64,000 nucleotides of DNA from Nipponacmea schrenckii (lineage: Eukaryota > Mollusca > Gastropoda > Lottiidae): contig JAUJPP010000003.1 in the NCBI GenBank assembly GCA_030562195.1, positions 27,125,398 to 27,189,397 of the forward strand. The letters are read 5' to 3'. Shown piece by piece: positions 24,240 through 35,099 of this stretch; position 1 is the first letter of the stretch, and every line of letters begins with the position of its first letter. The notes under the pieces were generated by a model. The model saw nothing but the letters and a program-made list of their open reading frames with translations. It was not told the DNA's origin and made no database searches. The position numbers and the translations under genes were made by a program.

Positions 24240-24306
24240 GTAAGTTTTATACTGGTTTAATAAACATCTTCATAAAAAATTACAGGTAAGTTTTATACTG
24301 GTTTAA
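24215..24306 (+). repeat. Perfect 46-bp tandem duplication across an exon-intron boundary
   Basis: Bases 24215-24260 and 24261-24306 are identical. Each copy contains the last 25 bases of the exon (ACATCTTCATAAAAAATTACAG), the donor GTAAGT and 15 bases of intron. The second donor at 24286 would add 46 nt and an in-frame TAA at 24258-24260. Confidence 0.97.
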
Positions 24307-24744
24307 TATTTCTATCCCTTGTCTATTCCATTAGTCAAATTAGCTACAGAAAGTGGAATCTGAAAGTTCATTGTAATTTATTTGTTTAAGAAGATATATT
24401 AAAATACCTAGCACAACTTAATTTCTTTAACTCTATAACATTTAAAATACATATAATACCATTACTAACTCAGCTCTGTTCAAAAATGCATCTGTCATGG
24501 CAATGAAATAAAACTTAACCTAATTTAAATAAGAATAATGTAAATTAATGAAAAAAATTGATGTAAACAAAACATATTTTAATATTTTATTTACATATTG
24601 AACAACTTTTGTAAAAGACATTATATTACATCTGTATTCAAGTAGATTTTCTGAAACTTGTCTCTCAAGGTATGATGTCTTGTAAATTTCTTCTCAACTT
24701 CTCAAAGGAACAACTTTTGATGTAAACTGAAGTTTGTTCAGTTT

Positions 24745-25422
24745 AGAGATCTAGTCAGACATGACTGGTAAATACAGTAAAATCAACAGTCTAGAACTCT
24801 AGTCAGACATGACTGGTAAATAGAGTCACATCAACAGTATGGCACCAGGAAAATTGATGTACAAATCAATTGTCAAGAAGTCTAGTCAAACATGACTGTT
24901 AAATACAGTAAAATCAACAGTCTAGAACTCTAGTCAGACATGACTGTAAATACAGTAAAATCAACAGTCTAGAGCTCTAGTCAACATGACTGTATAAGAC
25001 TACAGTAAAGATCAACAGTCTAGAACTCTAGTCAAACATGACTGTTAAATACAGTAAAATCAACAGTCTAGAACTCTAGTCAGACATGACTGGTAAATAC
25101 AGTAAAATCAACAGCCTAGAGCTCTAGTCAGACATGACTGGTAAATACAGTCAAATCAACAGTCTAGAACTCTAGTCAGACATGACTGGTAAATACAGTC
25201 AAATCAACAGTCTAGAGCTCTAGTCAGACATGACTGGTAAATACAGTCAAATCAACAGTCTAGACCTCTAGTCAGACATGACTGGTAAATACAGTAAAAA
25301 TCAACAGTCTAGAGCTCTAGTCAGACATGACTAGTCAATACGGTAAGATTAACATTCTAGAGCTCTAGTTAGACTTGACTGGCAAATACAGTCACATCAA
25401 CAGTCTATGACTGGTCAATACA
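24745..25422. repeat. Minisatellite, 48-bp unit, about 14 copies
   Basis: The unit is AGAGCTCTAGTCAGACATGA, CTGGTAAATACAGTCAAATC, AACAGTCT. TAGTCAGACATGACTG has an AGTCA/TGACT inverted pair. Lone or paired units occur at 583, 20491 and 35810, so the array seems to have grown from a dispersed element. Confidence 0.92.
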
Positions 25423-26287
25423 CTCATAAAAGCAGTTTTGAGTCCTGTCTAATATTACTGATGAATTTTATAAATTAATCACCTTATAGATAATTTCAAG
25501 CACTGTATCCCTTTAATGATTGATAATTACCGGTAACATAAATTTAGTTTTTCCTGGAAATAATTGTAATCAAAATTAAAAATATTTGTAAATAAATTTA
25601 AAAAAATGAAATTAAATGATAATTTGGTAGTAATATTTGATTATGTTTATCAAATATTCTCATGGTATGGGGTGATATCAAGTTTGACCCAGTGTCACCA
25701 ACACATCTGGAAATATAAGAGTATGTGATTAAAAAACATGGCAAACAGCTGGTAAAGTGGAGTGAAATTGTGTTTGATTCTGTTTGGTTAAAAAGGTAGA
25801 ATCTTGTTAGCAAGTTGTAATCATGGGGACACCCAGACTAGCACTCAGTTTGGTAACTGTTGGGTGGTACTACGGGCGTGGTGGGCACTATTACACCATT
25901 CACAAAATGTTCTTTTTTTATAGGATGGGACATGAACGATCTAAGGTAGTATTCTCAAAAACAGCTGGGCCTTGGGGGGACGGGTGGTTCTGGGAAGTTC
26001 ATTGGTCCAAGATATGAGGACTCCCAAGCACTGCCCTTGGTTGCTCGTCTTCATTAGTCTAATCTAGAGGGCTTATGTAAAATTTATCTTATATTTTCTC
26101 TCCCTGTCAGTGATGATGGTTGACAGGCTTTGACATGAAATTAAGATTCTGGGTTGTGTGGATGGGTCAGGAAATCAGATACATGTGGTCACTGGTCAAG
26201 TATATACATATTATGGATCCTCTAAAATTACAAATAGTAAAGAGTAGTCCCTAACTATTGTTATAACATTACCCTTATTATTGACAG

Positions 26288-26370
26288 TAACCAAATTGTA
26301 AAGGTGCAAAGTAATGCTATAAGTGTCCCCAATAGACATAAATAATATAGAAAACCTCTTTACAATCTGT
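26288..26370. repeat. End fragment of the long-TIR transposon family
   Basis: CAAATTGTAAAGGTGCAAAG, AGTGTCCCCAATAGACATAA and AAAACCTCTTTACAATC match the right end of the element at 41757-43114. Confidence 0.6.
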
Positions 26371-26949
26371 TTAATACTAATAAACAGGTAGTGTTTTGAT
26401 CAGTTACACTAAATTATGACTTGATTAGTTCTGAAGTCAACTGGACTTTTTAAATTAAACATCATAGATGTAAGTGGAAAATGGAATTTCCTCAGAATCC
26501 AAAGTTCTAAATGTACCTAATGATCAGAGAAAGATAGCCAAATAGCCTAATATATAAAATGACCTCCAGATAATGTAACATAGAAATGTCTTTGATTAAA
26601 TCCTTCTAAACCTAAAGAAAGAAAGGCTTTTAGTTTGATTCCTGTAATTATAACCATATGTTTTCTATTAGATTTATTGTTTATTAGGCTTCCAGAGTTT
26701 ATATCTAGGTTTGAATAATAATAAAGGTCCTTTGGTTCAGACATTGTAAGAATAAAGGTCTGTTGCCAATCTGTCTTAGTTAAATTTCAAAAACTAGTCG
26801 TAGTTAAATTTCAGAATTCATCACAAAAATGTTTCTTGTGTTTACAGGCTCACACAAAGTTTGGGCATATGTAGTTGTCATATTTCCCAACAGTACCATG
26901 TTGGTCTGGCAATACAAGAATTATTTCAATGAGATGAATTTGTCAAAAT

Positions 26950-27290
26950 CTCTGCATACTCATGATACAATATCATGATATGACACAATATGACACGAAA
27001 CGATGCAATACAATATATATGATATGTTATGATGCAATATGATACAATCTGATAAGCTATGATACACCACAACACGATACAATACAATACAACACAACAC
27101 GATATATGACTGATATGAGACAACACAATCATCATACGATGATGATACAAACTGATAAGCTATATAATACACCACAACACGATACAATACAACACAACAT
27201 GATATGATATGTTGGTTATCATAAGACACGACATCACAAATACAATACAATACGATAAGATTGATGTGATAAGATATCACACAACATGAT
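26950..27290. repeat. Degenerate ACAATACAACACAACACGAT simple repeat
   Basis: A cluster of GATACAATACAACAC-type words. A longer unit beginning CTGATAAGCTAT and running into ACACCACAACACGATACAAT occurs near 27050 and 27155. Minus-strand CIVLYRVV peptides here are repeat artefacts. Confidence 0.85.
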
Positions 27291-27304
27291 AGAATACATT
27301 ACTT

Positions 27305-27533
27305 GTTCTTGTTAGTGTTCCGTGTTAATGTTACGTGGTTAATTTGGTGTAATAATATAGTGAACTCTGGGTAATCCAACATATATTTGGACCATAAAAC
27401 AATGTCAGATTAGCGAGTGTGTCGGATTACTCAGAGTACACTGTATATTAACATGAAGAATGAGTTCAAATGTCGTGTTATGTGATGGTGTTAACACTAA
27501 CACGGAACACTAACACGAGATTTAACCTCACCC
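27305..27533. mobile_element. Inverted-repeat element (family C, copy 1) in DGKE intron
   Basis: GTTAGTGTTCCGTGTTAAT on the left mirrors TAACACGGAACACTAAC on the right. Nested inside is a smaller inverted pair, AGTGAACTCTGGGTAATCC and GGATTACTCAGAGTACACT. On the minus strand the inner element starts CAGTGTACTC after TA, as pogo/Tigger-type elements do. The right end, CGAGATTTAACCTCACCC, matches copy 2. Confidence 0.75.
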
Positions 27534-27585
27534 ATTGTCATTCTTCCATACGTTGAAACTATTGAAAGTATTTCCTTTACTTCAG

Positions 27586-27716
27586 GTTGAATTAGATGGT
27601 AAAATAATAGATCTGCCAGAAATTGAAGGCTTAGTGGTACTGAATATCTCAAGTTGGGGGGGTGGGGTTCGTCCATGGAAACTCTCTGGTGATGAAGGCA
27701 ATTTTAAACCTGCCAG
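27586..27716 (+). CDS. DGKE: Diacylglycerol kinase epsilon, accessory-domain exon
   Basis: This 131-nt exon encodes VELDGKIIDLPEIEGLVVLN, ISSWGGGVRPW and KLSGDEGNFKPA plus two bases of the next codon. The LDG...LP.IEG.VVLNI.SWGGG motif is the start of the diacylglycerol kinase accessory domain. The run WGGG followed by a basic residue and PW resembles the epsilon isotype more than the type I enzymes, which is why I chose epsilon. The acceptor is TTTACTTCAG and the donor is CCAG/GTAAGA; the exon begins in phase 0 and ends in phase 2. An open frame continues upstream of the acceptor with no kinase similarity, so I start at the splice site. A copy of an inverted-repeat element ends only about 50 bp upstream. 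Confidence 0.93.
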
Positions 27717-27841
27717 GTAAGAATTCAAGGCTTATGCTACTGGCACAGGATAGTTTTTTCATACCAATGTGAATCTTGATTGAATCTCTTGTGTACAAGT
27801 TTGACTATGCAAGGCATTATCACTCTTCACTGCAAAAATTA

Positions 27842-28511
27842 TTCTATAGAAACAAAGCTTAAGAATTTCTATAGAATAGTCCAATAGGAAACCAAAAGAA
27901 ATTTAGGACCTTTTTCTATAGAACATTTCTCTACAGAACATTAAGTTCTATAGAATGAATTATTCTATAGAAAGGAGTGTTTTTTTATAGAAGTATTTTC
28001 TATAGAATAAATTCTATGAACTGTCCAGTGCAAATTATTTTCAAAGAAAATACTATATCCATAGAACTATATTGTGAGGTTCTGCAAGAAAATAGACAAA
28101 ATTATTTTGTGGTACATATCATCCAAGGCCTTTTTTTGTCTTTTTGGATGCAGAATGAAAATGTCAATTACAGTCTGTGTGACTCAGAAATTCCGACTTT
28201 AATGCAAGTGATATTGAATACACATAATTGAAGGAATTTCCATCTATTTTCTCCTATAAGGTATATTGTTCAAAAGGATAAAATAGCAGGCACTAAAAAT
28301 CAAGTTTTCAATACTTTATGGAACTTCTATAGAAAGAGCTTTATGGAACCTGTTACTATTAATGGAAAGAAGTTTGTCTGTAAAACTTTCTTTAGAAAAC
28401 ACATACAGAATTCTATAGAACTAAAGAATCTAATAGAATTTCTTAAAATATCACATCCAAAATTCTATAGAACAGTAGATTCTAAAGGTATCCAGTATGA
28501 TTTCTATAGAA
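27842..28511. repeat. Cluster of ten TTCTATAGAA palindromes
   Basis: Exact TTCTATAGAA occurs at 27842, 27867, 27914, 27946, 27963, 27998, 28325, 28411, 28463 and 28502, with several one-base variants between. Spacing is irregular, so this is not an ordinary tandem array. It lies in the large kinase intron just downstream of the exon at 27586. Confidence 0.95.
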
Positions 28512-28579
28512 TTCTATATAACTTCTACAGAACATTTTTAGCAGGGTTCCAGAGCACTCCTCTGAATTCTTTTTGAAGG

Positions 28580-31370
28580 ATCTAATGGAACAATGAATGT
28601 GATCTGTTGGATCAGGTCAGCCTGTACTATAATTCCTAATAAAGTGCGCAAGCATGTATAATGCACACCCCTTCCTTGCCTTCTCGAAATTTATTTACCT
28701 ATATATAGTGCGCATCCCTTTTTGCGGCAAAAATACAACTTGAAGTTGGCATTTCACAGACACCAATATCAGGAAATAGTAACCGTGGTGATATGTTATA
28801 TTGTCTAGACTGGTGAAATGAAGTGATAAAAGTCTGGTATCTAATCATAATATTTTTACTGCAGATACTAAACTATATCAATATCAGTATTATTGTATTA
28901 GACTACAAATTTAAATTTTAATGACAGACTGTAGTTGAGTTGGTTACAGTGTTGGAATTTTGAGGTCATTAGCTTGGTTATATTTAAGAATTTATGGTCA
29001 TGTTTATGATTGAGACCAATTATCAAAATGTATGGTTTTGCTTTGTACTCTCAATATAAATATGAATTGCTGCATGACCAAAAACTTTTTGTCTTGTCAC
29101 CTTGAAGGATATCCAGCAGTAATTTAGGTCAAGGACTGGTATACTAGATCGCCAAGAATCTGAAGAAACCCTGACAACAGACACTAGTTGTGTATGGTTG
29201 TGATAAGAATAGCAGTCATAAGTTTAGAATGCAACTTTCATGCAACTGAGTTGTGTTAGGGTGTATTGAGATGATTCTAAATGAAAGCACTGGTCTAGGT
29301 CACAGAACAATAAACAAGATTATTGATTGTGTGAAGTTCCGAACTCCTGACCACATTATTCCCAACCATACACAACTAGTGACTGGTAATCATTAATTTT
29401 CTACATTTCTTTTGCAAAGCTCAATTTTTGTTTGGAAATCAAAATGATTCCTGTAAGTTCCACTCCCTGGTGCCATTAGAAATGTATAAATAACTTGAGA
29501 TCTAATCAAGAGAGTGAAGTTTGTTTACAATCAGTGTTTATCTCAGATTGAGGTTGATCATGTACAACTGTTACAGTTTGTTTAAATTTTATTTGATAAA
29601 TCTGAAATGTCACTCTGTCTTGTTTATAAACATACAACTTGCTAGTTTTATTAATTTCTTCACAATGTTAACATGGTCATGTCCATGGTGGGATCTGGAC
29701 GTTTGTTCTGTTTAAGTCCAGGGTGTTGTAGTTAGACTTGTAATGATGCTACCAGTAAGGTAGAGTACTGGTTCACAAAAACCTCATAATCATTTTTATT
29801 AAGTACAGCAATTGTCAAACTTAATATTCTTGGTACAATAGCTGGTGTGTTATTCTGGACATTGGTTGATTTCATTTCAGGCACGTTGACAGAGAATCTT
29901 TCTTAAAATTTTTGATTTTTTCTTATTTAAGTTTTCAAAGAATATGACCCAAGATTTTATATTGCATCTAAGGTTTAAAGATTATTATGCAAAATTATGA
30001 CTTCAGATTTATTGGGTGGGAGGTGAGGGGTTAGTTGATGATGATGTGCTGATTAACAAATTTGGCATCAGATAATGTTTTGTAGAATCCATCATCATTC
30101 TACTTGAAAATATTGATATGTATGTATGTTCTATTTCTTTACAAACTATCAGAAAATTTCTATATGACAAAAATTTCATTTCAAATGAAGCATATATCTT
30201 GAAAATGTCACATATTTTATGCATAACGTAAACAGTTTATGAAAATTGTTGAAAAATTAAAAACCATTAAAACAACATGACATTTTCCATCATCATTTGT
30301 ATGGTCTGCTCGTTAAAATATGGAGCGTTTTTTATTTTAATTACCTTGTCTATTGTTCTCAGTGCAGGGTCATTAATACGATAACAGATTGAGTTAACTC
30401 CCTTTATACCTGTCAACTTCTCCAATCTTTATTGTTAACTGTTAGTAGTTGTATATAATATATTAATACAGAACAAGGTTATTAATATGGCTATATTATT
30501 ACTTATTTTACTTAGGGTCTTTGTTACATAGCATAGCATTTAGGACAATTATGATGTAAATTTATCTATTTAGTTAAGCTTTATCCTTTTGATATAGAAA
30601 GAATGCAGAGATTATCTAAGTGAAAAAATAAATTAGTTAAGATTTGTAGTTGAAAAGCAATAAATCAAGAACACGGAAAGGGAAATAAAAAGATAGAAAA
30701 CTGTTTAAAAAATTAAAGTAAAACTGGTCTTTTTACTACAATAGGGACTGGAAAATATTCCTGGGGGAGGGGCACAAACATACTTGAATCCAGAGGATCC
30801 TCCAGTTGAGCCTCTGACTGGGGCATAGACTGGCTGCATTTAAATCACACTCACTCTACAGGCTATAATTCTTTATGGATTCTTTTGATTTTCATTTTTT
30901 GAGTCAATGTCATTATGAAGATGATCCCTATAAATTTTCGTGACGATCTGTAAATCTTAAACCAAAATATCTTGTTCCACTTAGCGTTTTCACTTTATGT
31001 TTAGAAAATATGAAACATAATGGGTTTAAATGTCTGTTTGTTGTTTAAATATTGGTTTGTTCTAATCATTCTTATTTATATGTAAAACTGGTACATGCAT
31101 TAAAATAATTCTGAGAGAGTAAAACCATTTTAGATAAAGTTTCTGTCTGTTCTGAGAATTTATATATTTGTTTAAAAGTAATGTTATCTGTAGAAATATT
31201 TTTAATGAGAAGTGATATATGATAATTTAATTTCACCCAGACAATCTCTAAATCATAATATAACATTTATTTTTTAATCTTTTATTTGTCTCCTAGATAG
31301 TCATTAATGTATTCATAAATCTTACTGATACTGGGAATAATGTTGAGGTTCCCAATTGGGAGCATTAGTC
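28580..31370. other. Intronic DNA with little structure
   Basis: 28925-29010 resembles a decayed SINE head (GAGTTGGTTACAGTGTTGGA). Otherwise no array, exon or inverted repeat was recognised. Confidence 0.5.
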
Positions 31371-31377
31371 AACTCTG

Positions 31378-31890
31378 GTATCTAAGAACACCTCTTGGTA
31401 ACATGAACATGTGGTTACTTTGTACACCTGTGGGTTATGTGAACATTCTGATGTTACTTGAACACCTCTTGGTTACTTGAACAACTTGTGGTATCTTGGA
31501 GCACAACTGGGTTACTTGAACATCTTGTGGTATCTGAGAGCACCTCTTGGTTACTTGAACATCTTGTGGTATCTGAGAGCACCTCTTGGTTACTTGAACA
31601 TTCTGTGGTATCTTGAATATCTCTTGTTACTTTTAAACACCGCTTGCTTACTTGAACATTCTGTGGGTTGCTTGAACATCTTGTGGTATCTGAGAACAAC
31701 TCTTGGTTACTTGAACATTCTGTGGTTTTTTGAATATGTCTTGATTTTAAACCCCTTTTGAACATTCTCTGGGGTTAAATTTTTTGGGAAAAACCCTCTT
31801 TTTTTTGGGTACTTTAACACCCTGGGTTTTAAATGGGAAGAAATTTGATTTGAATATCTTTTGGTAACTTGAACAACCTATTGTATCTGG
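31378..31890. repeat. Minisatellite, 39-bp unit, about 9 copies with decayed end
   Basis: The unit is GGTTACTTGAACATCTTGTG, GTATCTGAGAGCACCTCTT. Copies are clean to about 31745 and then decay into T- and G-rich variants. As 39 = 3 x 13, frames on both strands stay open (LGYLNILWYLRAP and its antisense). Confidence 0.9.
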
Positions 31891-31997
31891 GAGCATCAGA
31901 GCAAAACTAAATGTTGCATGATGTGAATAATTGCAAAAGGCCTTATTCCATACATGAAACAAGCATATTTTATGATTAGTGATGTCATTTTACTGTA

Positions 31998-32105
31998 GTT
32001 GCAGGAACCACAGACATTCTGACTGAAAATTAGAATGTGCATATTGATGCGATCAGTGTCCCTGGTACACATAAGTCCTTTAGAACCTCTACAATCCCTT
32101 TAAAT
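31998..32105. repeat. End fragment of the long-TIR transposon family
   Basis: GTTGCAGGAACCACAGACAT, TGAAAATTAGAATG, CAGTGTCCCTGGTACACATAA and AGAACCTCTACAATCC match the right end of 41757-43114. Confidence 0.65.
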
Positions 32106-32514
32106 GGCCATGGTATATCAAAAATAGTAAATGACTTGTCAAAATTATAATTAGAAATGAAATAGCCAATTAATACCAGAACTTAAAAATTCACTGTGTT
32201 AAAACTCAGCTGGTAGAATAGGAAGGTTGACATATGAAATCCATCAATTATCAAAACCCGGCTTTATCCTCAACTGACCTTTCCTAGTTGACCTCTGACA
32301 CGGACATATTGATATATGATACCCAGTGTCCAGTAGACCCCCAACAGAGACCATTGTTCTAGTATGATGACCAATTGACCATTACTGGTCTTAATAAGGA
32401 CTTAATATCTTCTAAACCTAGGTCAGGCCTGACAACCTTTTTCTTTTGTATTACATCTCTCAGGGTTCTTGATCTATTGCATTCCTCATCTCAACAATTT
32501 TCTCTCAGAGTTTT

Positions 32515-32880
32515 TCGCTGATTATCTTATATATTTCCTCTTAGATTCCATCAGATTTTTTCTTAGATTTTACCCTCTGATTTTCTCTCAGATTTTCTCT
32601 TAAATTTTCTCTCAGATTTTCTCTTAGATTTTCTCTCAGATTTTCTCTTAGATTTTCTCCCAGTGATTTTCTCTAGATTTTCTCTCAGATTTTTCCCTTT
32701 TTTCAGTTTTTTTCTCTGATTTTCTCAGATTTTCTTAGATTTTTTTTTCAGATTTTTCTCGATTTTCACTTAGATTTTTTCAATCTCATTAATTTCTCAG
32801 ATTTCCTCAGACCTTTTCTCTCAGCATTTTCTCTCAGTTTGTTAATCTCTGATTTTCTCTAGATTTCCTTCTTCTTTTCC
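32515..32880. repeat. Polypyrimidine tandem repeat, 12-bp unit
   Basis: GATTTTCTCTCA and GATTTTCTCTTA alternate for several cycles, then decay. The plus strand is strongly C/T biased over about 360 bp. Confidence 0.85.
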
Positions 32881-32884
32881 TTAT

Positions 32885-34310
32885 TAAGTGTATAACCATT
32901 TTTATTCTCACATGTCTTGGACAACTGTGCATCTTTTATCAAGTCCATATAATTCAGATAATCCTGCACCTTTTCCAGGACAATTTTGTATTTAGGTTAA
33001 TCTCCGTTTCTGAGAATCTGATTATAGCTAATACCAATCCTGCCCTGCTACTGGGTTTATTAATTCACCCCTCACCTTTCCACATTGTTAATAATAATTG
33101 ATGTGGTATATTTATTGATATTGCTATGTCTTTAACTATCTATTAATTTTACAGCCAACATGTCAACTTTATATTGTTTCTTTAATACCTTTATAGCCCT
33201 GTAACTAGTCTAAAGTCTAGGGTGACCATTATAATAAACTCTTCATAGCCTTACCCCTTATAGATACAGCTTTACCCCTAGCAGATAGCATCTTCTGTGT
33301 ACTATAAAACAGGGTTTAATACCTCAGTGTGAAATTAACCCCAGGCTCTTTTATAGCTTTTGAATATTAATAAATTTCTCTTTAAAGTCATATGAATATT
33401 GAAAAGTTATTAAAATTCCATTAAAATATAGAATATAAAACATGGACGTCGTAAATTGAGAGTATTTAGTACAGATTTGTAGTGAATGATTCTATTTATT
33501 AGGGTACGTAGCCTACAGGGTGTTATGGAGGGGAGGGGATTTGTCGACTATGCCACTGAAACTGTGACTTATTTCCAGTAACTTGGGCATTTTTTATTCA
33601 TTGCTCTTAAGGAATATTTGAAATTCTGTTTTTTTTAAAGTTTGGTATTTTAATCATAGTTCTCTTAATTTAAATTTTTAGTTTTAATTAAGTCTTCTAG
33701 AGATACCGAAAATGGCTGATATTAAGGAATATTTTGTCTTGTGTAATAAACTCATCTCAAGCTTTCAAGTCATATTTAGATGAAATGGGATATATTAATT
33801 TATCATCTATTTGTTTCATATGAAATGTATTTTAATAATGAAAATATTAAAAACTGCACTAATCAGTTATATTTCTGTATTTCTGTGTATCTTTGTTTAC
33901 ACAACAATTCTAAGATTCTGAAATTAATAAAAAATATACACTGCTCATTTTTGTTATATTTTAAATTTAATTTTATCAAAAATACTTTAAAAGTTTATGA
34001 ATTAAAAACTGCTCATTTGTTGTTCATAAACCATGAAATATTTGAAATTATAATAGATTTTTAGTTAATTTTTATCAAAAGGAGGTTTTCCTTTAAAGTG
34101 AGGGTTCTCCTTTTTCTCATCCCAACATTATTAGGGATTATATGTAAACTGAAATAGGTATAATATGGGTATCCACATCTTTCATATATCATTCAAAATT
34201 ATCAGTCTGCAGAATATCAACATGATATAGAATAAAACACTTTTGTCATATAAGTAAGACAGTGCCATGAGGTGTGTAATTAATTTTTTTTATTCATTTG
34301 TATTGCCCCA
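32885..34310. other. Intronic AT-rich DNA
   Basis: A 94-codon open frame at 33780-34064 is very AT-rich (I, L, F, N, K) and has no recognisable domain; not called as a gene. Confidence 0.5.
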
Positions 34311-34324
34311 GTGTTAAACAGGAC

Positions 34325-34705
34325 AGCATCCTTGCATATGAAATCCTAATTCTGACCCATGTATAATTAAGATTCTATGTTTGTCCCAACGGGCTGAATG
34401 TCAGACAGGACTATGTCCTTGTGTATAAGACCCAATTCTGACCCATGTTAAATAAAGAGTCTATGTTTGTCTATATTGGTTGAATGTTAGAAAGGACCAT
34501 GTCCTTGTGTATTGGGCCTATTCCGGACTCATGTTAAATAAAGAGTCTATGTTTGTCTCTATGGACTGAATGTTAGAAAGGACTATGTCCTTGTGTATTG
34601 GACCTAATTTTGACCCATGTTAAATAAAGAGTCTATGTTTGTCTCTATAGACTGAATGTTAGAAAGGACTATGTCCTTGTGTATTAATTCTGACTCTGAA
34701 ATAAA
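34325..34705 (+). repeat. Tandem repeat, 86-bp unit, about 4.4 copies (family D)
   Basis: TTAAATAAAGAGTCTATGTT recurs at 34448, 34534 and 34620. Units include GACTGAATGTTAGAAAGGAC and TATGTCCTTGTGTATTGGAC. The same 86-bp unit forms an inverted array at 58282-58590. Confidence 0.9.
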
Positions 34706-34954
34706 GAATGTATAATTATTATTATTAAGTAAATAGAGGGAGAATATTATAATTAACTAAGTATTAATTGTTAAGGAATCTCGACACACAGGGGAACTTT
34801 TAATGATCTGGTAAGCCTTCTTTAAAACTACCAATATGATATTTGATATATATACTAACTAGTGTAATGTGTGAAGATACACCTGCAGATTGTAAATTTA
34901 AATTTACTGATTTTAAATCTTCCTTTACTTATATTGTATACAAGTTATATAGTG

Positions 34955-35095
34955 CATGACTGTTTATACACTAGTCCGAAACCTGTCATTTTTGATAGTA
35001 GTCTACAGTTTTCTAAATCATTTGTCTCTGACTGTTTATACACTAGTCCGAAACCTGTCAACTTCGAAAGTTAGTACATTAATCCGAAACCTGTA
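34955..35095. repeat. Short duplication with ACTAGTCCGAAACCTGTCA
   Basis: CTGTTTATACACTAGTCCGA AACCTGTCA occurs twice, 68 bp apart, followed by a third partial ATTAATCCGAAACCTG. Confidence 0.8.
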
Positions 35096-35099
35096 GTCT

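Larger units (their letters stand above)
24240..27585 (+). other. DGKE intron (phase 0)
   Basis: This 3.35-kb intron is inferred from matching GTAAGT and TTCAG sites and the in-frame join of the flanking exons. It contains the 46-bp duplicated donor, a 48-bp minisatellite (24.7-25.4 kb), an inverted-repeat fragment at 26288, an ACACAACA-rich simple repeat (26.95-27.29 kb) and an inverted-repeat element ending at 27533. Confidence 0.85.

Noticed and set aside
31454..31765. Open frames of 103 and 94 codons on opposite strands
   Set aside because: Both come from the 39-bp array, whose unit is a multiple of three and lacks stops.
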